From: Bacteroidales bacterium
Lineage (GTDB): Bacteria; Bacteroidota; Bacteroidia; Bacteroidales; FEN-979
Length of the DNA: 47,316 nt
Assembly: GCA_014860625.1 (NCBI GenBank)
Contig: JACZJJ010000133.1
Span: forward strand, 1-47,316
Direction: 5' to 3'
A program made the translations under genes and the position numbers. Shown here in pieces: positions 42,797 through 47,316 of this stretch. Under the pieces are notes generated by a model. The model worked only from the letters and a program-made list of their open reading frames with translations. It was not told the origin of the DNA and did no database searches. Within the stretch, counting starts at the first letter, position 1. Every line of letters begins with the position of its first letter.

Positions 42797-44293
42797 CTAC
42801 TGAAGCTCAACACGAAGCCTGGCAGAAGGGATGTTTAACTGCTTGCGGTATTTGGAAATTGTACGCCGGGCAATATTGTATCCTTTGCCCTTCAGGAGGT
42901 CAACCAGATGATCATCGGTACAAGGGGCGGCTTTATCCTCCTCTTCAATCACATCCTGCAAAATCTTTTTAATCTCTCTTGTGGAGATCTCTTCCCCCTT
43001 GACATTTTGCATGGATTCGGAAAAGAAACTTTTCAGCAAAAAGGTCCCGAAAGGTGTTTGGACATATTTGCTGTTTGCCACGCGCGAGATGGTGGAGATA
43101 TCAAGACTCACAATCTCAGCGATGTCTTTCAGAATCATTGGGCGTAATGTTGTTTCATCCCCTGTCAGAAAATACTCCCGCTGATACTCCATGATGGCAC
43201 TCATGGTTTTGAAGAGGGTCTCCTGCCTCTGTTTGATCGCATCGATGAAGCCCCTTGCCGAGTCGAGTTTCTGTTTGATGAAGGTTATCGCGGCCTTCTC
43301 GCTGCTGGTGGCCGTGTTCCTTTTTCGCACATAGGCCTGCAGCATATCCTGATATTGTCTGTTCACAATCAGCTCAGGCGCATTCCTGCTGTTGAGAGTG
43401 AGTTCGAGATCTCCGTCGATATTGGATATCAGGAAATCGGGGATGATATACTCATTGAGACGGGTTGTTTCCGGAATATTCCCTCCCGGTTTTGGATTCA
43501 GTTTCTGAATCTCCTGGATGGCAGCTTTGAGCTCTTCTTCTGTGATCTTGAGACGTGCCATCAGTTTATCAAACCTGCGTCTGCTGAATTCGTCAAAATG
43601 GTCTTGCAGGATCAGGATAGCCAGCTCAACGGCAGGCGTCATTTCATCAACCCGGTCCAGCTGGAGAAGCAGGCACTCACGAAGATCCCTTGCGCCAATT
43701 CCGGGAGGGTCGAAACCCTGAACCAGTTTCAGCATTCTATCTATCTCCTCCGCGGAGGTATGGATATTCTGGTTGAAAGCCAGATCATCAATCAACGCTG
43801 ACTCTTCCCGTCTCAGGTATCCGGCATCATCCAGGTTGCCAATGATGGTGCTTGCAATGATAAATTCCCGGTCGCTGCTCCTGGTCAGGCCAAGTTGCGC
43901 CAGGAGAAAATCCTGGTAGCTGATTGAAGAGACGACAGGATGCTCATGGTGCTCTTCATCAGGCTTGCTGTAGGAGGTGGTAAGACGGTAGCCGGGAGCA
44001 TCTTCATCTTCCAGGTAATCTTCAAGCGAGAATTCATTGTTCAGTTCAGTGCTGTCAGAGATGTCATCACGCAGTTCATCCTCATCAGAAACAATGGAAT
44101 CGAGGGTTTGTTCTTCTGAATACTCCTCCTCACGATCCATCTCAGAAGCCTCATCAAGAGCGGGGTTCTCTTCAATTTCCTGCTTGATTCGCTGTTCAAA
44201 TGAGAGAACGGGCTCCTGCAGCAGTCGAAGGACCAGCACCTGCTGGGGAGAGAGCTTTTGTTGTAGTCGTTGCTGTAGTTTTTGGTTCAGCAT
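42797..44293 (-). CDS. rpoN: RNA polymerase sigma-54 factor RpoN
   Basis: 498 residues from the ATG at 44293, which gives the expected start (MLNQKLQQRLQQKLSPQQVL). Region I is Gln/Leu-rich and followed by FEQRIKQEIEENPALDE, region II is strongly acidic, the core-binding part includes GFDPPGIGARDLRECLLLQL, and the C-terminus carries the RpoN box ARRTISKYR, followed by NIPSARLRVEL. It recognises -24/-12 promoters and needs an enhancer-binding ATPase. No such activator is in the window. It is followed by the PAP2-like gene. A perfect -7 box lies upstream at 44341-44334. Confidence 0.97.
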   Translation of the reverse strand: MLNQKLQQRLQQKLSPQQVLVLRLLQEPVLSFEQRIKQEIEENPALDEASEMDREEEYSEEQTLDSIVSDEDELRDDISDSTELNNEFSLEDYLEDEDAPGYRLTTSYSKPDEEHHEHPVVSSISYQDFLLAQLGLTRSSDREFIIASTIIGNLDDAGYLRREESALIDDLAFNQNIHTSAEEIDRMLKLVQGFDPPGIGARDLRECLLLQLDRVDEMTPAVELAILILQDHFDEFSRRRFDKLMARLKITEEELKAAIQEIQKLNPKPGGNIPETTRLNEYIIPDFLISNIDGDLELTLNSRNAPELIVNRQYQDMLQAYVRKRNTATSSEKAAITFIKQKLDSARGFIDAIKQRQETLFKTMSAIMEYQREYFLTGDETTLRPMILKDIAEIVSLDISTISRVANSKYVQTPFGTFLLKSFFSESMQNVKGEEISTREIKKILQDVIEEEDKAAPCTDDHLVDLLKGKGYNIARRTISKYRKQLNIPSARLRVELQ

Positions 44294-44333
44294 AGTTGCA
44301 CGATAAGGGTTATACCCTAACACCTAGTGTCAG

Positions 44334-44341
44334 CAAATATA
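44334..44341 (-). promoter_or_regulatory. -7 box of the rpoN promoter
   Basis: On the minus strand this reads TATATTTG, a perfect TAnnTTTG box, 41 bases before the rpoN ATG. The leader has a small hairpin (AGGGT-ATA-ACCCT). No clear -33 element. Confidence 0.45.
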
Positions 44342-44603
44342 CAGTTTAATAGCCATTTAAAAAATGCGTATTTTCGGCAAAACAGGGCATTCGGCAATTT
44401 TTCCCTGGGTTTACGAAGTAACATCATCCGGTGGCAACGTGCTGATCCAATGGATTGGCGCTTCTCTTTGGTTCAATCCCTTCAGAACACCCTAGCAGGA
44501 GATTCACTCTTCGATTATCTCGCCCATTCATCGAATCGGAACCGGGTTTACAGATTCTTTTTTAATATCCAGGAGGTTCGGATGCGTTTACACCTCTCAT
44601 TAA
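44342..44603. other. Stretch without recognisable gene
   Basis: Short open frames occur on the plus strand (for example 43 codons from the ATG at 44368, beginning MRIFGKTGHSAIFPWVYEVT), but none has homology that I recognise, a ribosome-binding site or a long enough frame. It may hold a further decayed gene linked to the remnant that follows. Confidence 0.4.
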
Positions 44604-44839
44604 ACCAATCAGACAACGAAAAAAAGAACGTTCCTGAGCACATGGGCATTTATCCTGATGTTGGTAAGCCTCTTTGCCCAATTCTGGCATCCGATCGGAT
44701 ACATATGGAATGTCAGCCTCCGGCTCCCGGGAAATACAACTTGACCCTGATCAATGCTTCCGGACAGGTCATGTTTCAGAAAGAGATCCGCTCAACCGGG
44801 ATGATCCACTCACAAAAAGTGATCACAACCAATCACTGA
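44604..44839 (+). pseudogene. Remnant of a T9SS-secreted protein: signal peptide fused to part of a sorting domain
   Basis: One frame, open after a stop at 44601, reads KKRTFLSTWAFILMLVSLFA then Q, a typical Bacteroidota signal peptide. Another frame, to the stop at 44837-44839, reads QPPAPGKYNLTLINASGQVM then FQKEIRSTG, matching the central part of a type A T9SS sorting domain. The large mature region expected between them, and the last ~25 residues of the sorting domain, are missing. No start codon is left in the first frame. The simplest reading is a secreted-protein gene reduced by deletion. Confidence 0.4.
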
Positions 44840-44857
44840 AATTTCTGAGGATTTCTT

Positions 44858-44865
44858 TACCTTTG
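44858..44865 (+). promoter_or_regulatory. -7 box of the tRNA-Arg promoter
   Basis: TACCTTTG matches TAnnTTTG perfectly, 86 bases before the tRNA. Transcription would start near 44872, so the inverted heptad repeat at 44875-44941 would be part of the leader. No clear -33 element. Confidence 0.45.
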
Positions 44866-44874
44866 CCACCGAAA

Positions 44875-44941
44875 TACGAGGGACGAAAGACGAGGGATGT
44901 ACTTCTAATTTCTAACTTTAATTCGTCATTCGTCATTCGTA
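44875..44941. repeat. Inverted heptad repeats (ACGA-rich / TCGT-rich arms)
   Basis: The left arm (44875-44895) contains TACGA, GACGA, GACGA at 7-base steps; the right arm (44922-44941) is TTCGTCATTCGTCATTCGTA, whose reverse complement has the same 7-base phasing. The arms can pair imperfectly across about 26 bases of AT-rich loop, just before the tRNA-Arg. Confidence 0.6.
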
Positions 44942-44950
44942 AATAGAATT

Positions 44951-45022
44951 GGCCCTATAGTTCAAGGGATAGAACGGAAGTTTCCTAAACTTTAAATCCA
45001 GGTTCGAGTCCTGGTGGGGCTA
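44951..45022 (+). tRNA. tRNA-Arg (anticodon CCT)
   Basis: 72 bases folding as a cloverleaf: acceptor GGCCCTA / TGGGGCT with two G-U pairs, D stem GTTC/GAAC, anticodon stem GAAGT/ACTTT with loop TTCCTAA (anticodon CCT, reading AGG), and T arm CCAGG-TTCGAGT-CCTGG. Discriminator A; the 3' CCA is not encoded. A strong terminator follows at 45048. Confidence 0.93.
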
Positions 45023-45047
45023 CAGATAATCTTTCAACGACAAACAA

Positions 45048-45082
45048 AACCGCTTAAAATGAATGTTTTAGGCGGTTTTTTT
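45048..45082 (+). terminator. Rho-independent terminator of tRNA-Arg
   Basis: AACCGCTTAAAA (45048-45059) pairs along its full 12 bases with TTTTAGGCGGTT (45066-45077), one G-U pair, around loop TGAATG, and is followed by five T residues. It can also act on the opposite strand. Confidence 0.92.
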
Positions 45083-45149
45083 ATCAGACCAAATGCCCAA
45101 ATTAACAAAGACTAAATGAAAGACGAACGAAAAATGAGTATACATTTAA

Positions 45150-45600
45150 TGTCCACTTAATCGGGAGATCACCGAAAGCGAAATTCTGCTGGAAAAGTTG
45201 CAGGAGTCCACGCTTATTCTCGAAAGTCTCATCAACACCATTCCTTCAAGGGTGTTCTGGAAGGACAGGAACCTTGGCTACCTGAGCTGCATTAAGGCAT
45301 TTGTTCAAGATGCAGGATACTCGGCTGAACATTTAACCTATTTTACCTGCGAGTTCAGGGTGCAAATACCCGGCAAGCCAATCCAATGGATCTATTCAAA
45401 ATCATCTCCTGAGAAATTGGCAGACGGGAGCGTAACCTGGTATGGGTTCAATGCGAATATCACTGATATCAAACAAGCAGAAGAGGCATTAAGAAAGAAA
45501 TCGGAAGAGTTGGAATATCTCAATAATATCTTTATTGACCGGGGTCGTCTCCTTAAAAACCCGGAAGCATGTCGGGAGCACTCCGGAGCGATGATGAACC
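45150..45600 (+). pseudogene. Fragment of a multi-PAS sensor kinase, internally deleted
   Basis: The frame is open from 45150, with no ATG, and starts in the linker before a PAS domain (REITESEILLEKLQESTLIL). The first half of one PAS domain (NTIPSRVFWKDRNLGYLSC) is joined at about KAFVQDAGYS to the second half of another (FRVQIPGKPIQWIYSKSSPE, then WYGFNANITDIKQAEEAL). A short coiled coil (KKSEELEYLNN) follows, after which the sequence loses its resemblance and runs into the opposite-strand gene at 45602. The start, most PAS sequence and the entire kinase core are missing. It appears non-functional. Confidence 0.6.
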
Positions 45601-45601
45601 T

Positions 45602-47263
45602 TCACCGAACCAATGTAAATGTACCCTTCAAGAATGTTGTTAGCCCGGAGGGATTCCCGTATATGACAGTATACACATATACGCCTAAAGGAGCCGGCCT
45701 CCCTTTGATTGTACCATTCCATCCCTGAAAGACATCTTGCGTTTCAAAGATTGTTTCCCCCCATCGGTCAAAAATAAGCATATTGAATGTGGTAATCTTT
45801 TCAGGCTGGCTCACGGGGCGGAAAAGGTCGTTCAAACCGTCATTGTTTGGAGTGAATGCATTGGGCATTTTAAGTGGCACATTGCAATACAGCATCACGA
45901 CCGAATCGGATGCATAACAAATGGCCCCATTATCTATGGTTACGTTATACCATCCTTCTTCAGTAACCAGTATTGAATATGAACTATCGCCTGTGTTCCA
46001 TGAATAATGATCGTACCGTTGCCCAACTTCCAGTTGAACCTCCTGGTCGAAGTATATTGTGTCGAAAAATGAATTAGGGCCGCAAGGATCAGTTGTTGTA
46101 AAATTTACCTCGGGGATTATGAAGACGTCGACCAATTTTGTGATTGTATCCGGACAACCATCAGTGGAAGAAACAATCAATGTCGTGACATACTCTCCGG
46201 ACTTATTATAGACATATTCCGGATTCTGAATATCTGTGACAGCAGGGGACCCGTCTCCAAAGTCCCAAATCCAGTTTGTTATCGTATTTTGGTTTATTGT
46301 ACTGGAATCATGAAATGGGACAGATGCACCAACACAGTTTTTCCGGGTGCAACCAAAATCGGCATTGATGAGTGTAGGTTGAAATGTGCCGGTGACAGTG
46401 ACTTCACAACCATTTACTGATGTGAGGACACAACTGTCGACCCTTCCAAAAACCGGATTGTAAATGGTTGTTGACTGGGTGGTGTCGCCATTCGCCCATA
46501 AGTAGGAAAATCCGGGAGGTGCAGTGACTGTGGCAACCGTGTCATCCGGACAAAAACCGAAGGTTAATTGTACTTTGCTGCAATACGCTGATAGATAGGC
46601 ATATCCGAAATGGCCCGTTTGAGAACAATCTCTTGTTGTGAATTTTATTGAAATAGTTTGTCCTATGAACTGTGTCAAATCTATTCCCACAGTGGTCCAG
46701 TCTTTCCAGACAACTTCTTCGCAGGAATACCAGGTTGGCATTCCCTGGTGTGCATAGACATAATAATAGCCACAGATTGGATCAATCAAATTGCCATTAA
46801 TATCGGCAACTTCAATGGTAAAATTTGGTTGCTCCACAGAATCATGATTCGGATCTTCCAGTACAACAGCATACTGGTAAACAAACAGACTGGTTTCTTC
46901 TGTTACATCTATCGAATATCTGATTTGCTCAGCCTGAGCACCTGTTTGGTCATTCCCAAGCCGGAGAGAATATTCTGCACCGGGAGGAACTGGATTTAAC
47001 ATATAACATGTGTGTGGATCAACATTTACGGGAGCTTTTATAATTGTATGCCTGGTTGGTGCAAATCCGCTATTGGCTTCAGGATGCCAGAAATCACCGT
47101 AATACCCTGTCCAACCCGTGAAATCTCCAAGACTGAAGTTTGAATTGGGACAGCTACTTGTGTGTTGACCGACTGCAGGAAAAAAGAGCACGTTTGAAAA
47201 CGTAATCATAAACCACATAGCCCAAATAGCCTGTGCTCTAATACGTTTTATCATTCCATTCAT
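45602..47263 (-). CDS. Secreted PKD-domain protein with gliding-motility-type (type B) T9SS C-terminal domain
   Basis: 553 residues; the ATG at 47263 or a second ATG at 47254 is possible. A signal sequence (AIWAMWFMITFSNVLFFPAV, then GQ) is followed by an N-terminal beta-sandwich region rich in Tyr/Trp, then a PKD domain (ITNWIWDFGDGSPAVTDIQN, then PEYVYNKSGEYVTTLIV), a second beta-sandwich region, and a C-terminal domain with NAFTPNNDGLNDLFRP, LIFDRWGETIFE and GWNGTIKGRPAPLGVYVY. This C-terminus is the gliding-motility-associated (type B) T9SS signal. It should be delivered to the cell surface or matrix. It converges with the PAS kinase fragment. Ligand unknown. Confidence 0.9.
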   Translation of the reverse strand: MNGMIKRIRAQAIWAMWFMITFSNVLFFPAVGQHTSSCPNSNFSLGDFTGWTGYYGDFWHPEANSGFAPTRHTIIKAPVNVDPHTCYMLNPVPPGAEYSLRLGNDQTGAQAEQIRYSIDVTEETSLFVYQYAVVLEDPNHDSVEQPNFTIEVADINGNLIDPICGYYYVYAHQGMPTWYSCEEVVWKDWTTVGIDLTQFIGQTISIKFTTRDCSQTGHFGYAYLSAYCSKVQLTFGFCPDDTVATVTAPPGFSYLWANGDTTQSTTIYNPVFGRVDSCVLTSVNGCEVTVTGTFQPTLINADFGCTRKNCVGASVPFHDSSTINQNTITNWIWDFGDGSPAVTDIQNPEYVYNKSGEYVTTLIVSSTDGCPDTITKLVDVFIIPEVNFTTTDPCGPNSFFDTIYFDQEVQLEVGQRYDHYSWNTGDSSYSILVTEEGWYNVTIDNGAICYASDSVVMLYCNVPLKMPNAFTPNNDGLNDLFRPVSQPEKITTFNMLIFDRWGETIFETQDVFQGWNGTIKGRPAPLGVYVYTVIYGNPSGLTTFLKGTFTLVR

Positions 47264-47316
47264 TTATGGCAGATACAAATAAATAAAGTTGTTCGTCTGG
47301 GATGGCATAAATACCT

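Noticed and set aside
44327-44839. 170-codon open frame read as one gene
   Set aside because: Only its last ~50 codons resemble a real protein (T9SS sorting domain); the first part is not protein-like and the signal peptide is in another frame.
44875-44941. Terminator upstream of tRNA-Arg
   Set aside because: The arms pair imperfectly, the loop is long and no T-run follows.

Overview
The window is from a Bacteroidota chromosome, most likely a Bacteroidales/Marinilabiliales-type or related lineage. Four observations support this. Several secreted proteins carry type IX secretion (T9SS) C-terminal sorting domains, and one carries a gliding-motility-type C-terminal domain. Many promoters match the Bacteroidota -7 box TAnnTTTG. 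There is a LytS/LytTR pair with an exported TPR sensor, hybrid kinases and a FucP-type sugar transporter. Signal peptides often end in AQ. No rRNA, CRISPR, insertion sequence or phage gene was seen. One tRNA (Arg, CCT) is present.

Layout. (1) 1-7557, minus: a tight run of five secreted-protein genes, namely four tandem paralogues of the delta-60 repeat family with T9SS sorting domains and a beta-helix protein cut by the window edge. (2) 7741-10567, plus: a divergent two-component pair, an exported TPR/LytS histidine kinase and a LytTR regulator, ending at a strong terminator. (3) 10704-18206: mixed genes, including a NAD(P)-binding protein, a conserved protein of unknown function, a GlsB-type membrane protein, a broken Na/Pi cotransporter, and a cyclase / radical-SAM remnant / glycosyltransferase operon. 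(4) 18235-24939: two ECF sigma modules, each with a membrane anti-sigma-like protein, a START-domain protein between them, and a YfbK-type von Willebrand protein divergent from the second sigma factor. (5) 24928-26711: a decayed signalling locus in which two truncated histidine kinases flank an intact response regulator. (6) 26981-33379, plus: a small Pro/Tyr-rich secreted protein, then a complete phosphate-uptake unit (OprO/P-type porin, PstS, PstC, PstA, PstB, PhoU) preceded by four 6-bp repeats at exact 11-bp spacing that look like a Pho box. (7) 33350-38971, minus: two large hybrid kinases, the second overlapping phoU tail to tail. (8) 39119-44293: sugar transporter, nucleotidyltransferase, outer-membrane barrel, PAP2-like membrane protein and sigma-54. 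(9) 44294-47263: gene remnants around tRNA-Arg, and a PKD/gliding-type secreted protein.

The most striking overall pattern is a set of genes (Na/Pi transporter, radical SAM, three sensor kinases, a secreted T9SS protein) that have lost internal or terminal segments, with otherwise well-preserved reading frames on either side of the joins. Either this genome has suffered many recent small deletions or the assembly has collapsed segments; read mapping would decide. The most promising regulatory observation is the 11-bp-phased repeat array upstream of the phosphate porin. Nothing in the window is a clearly new defence or mobile system.
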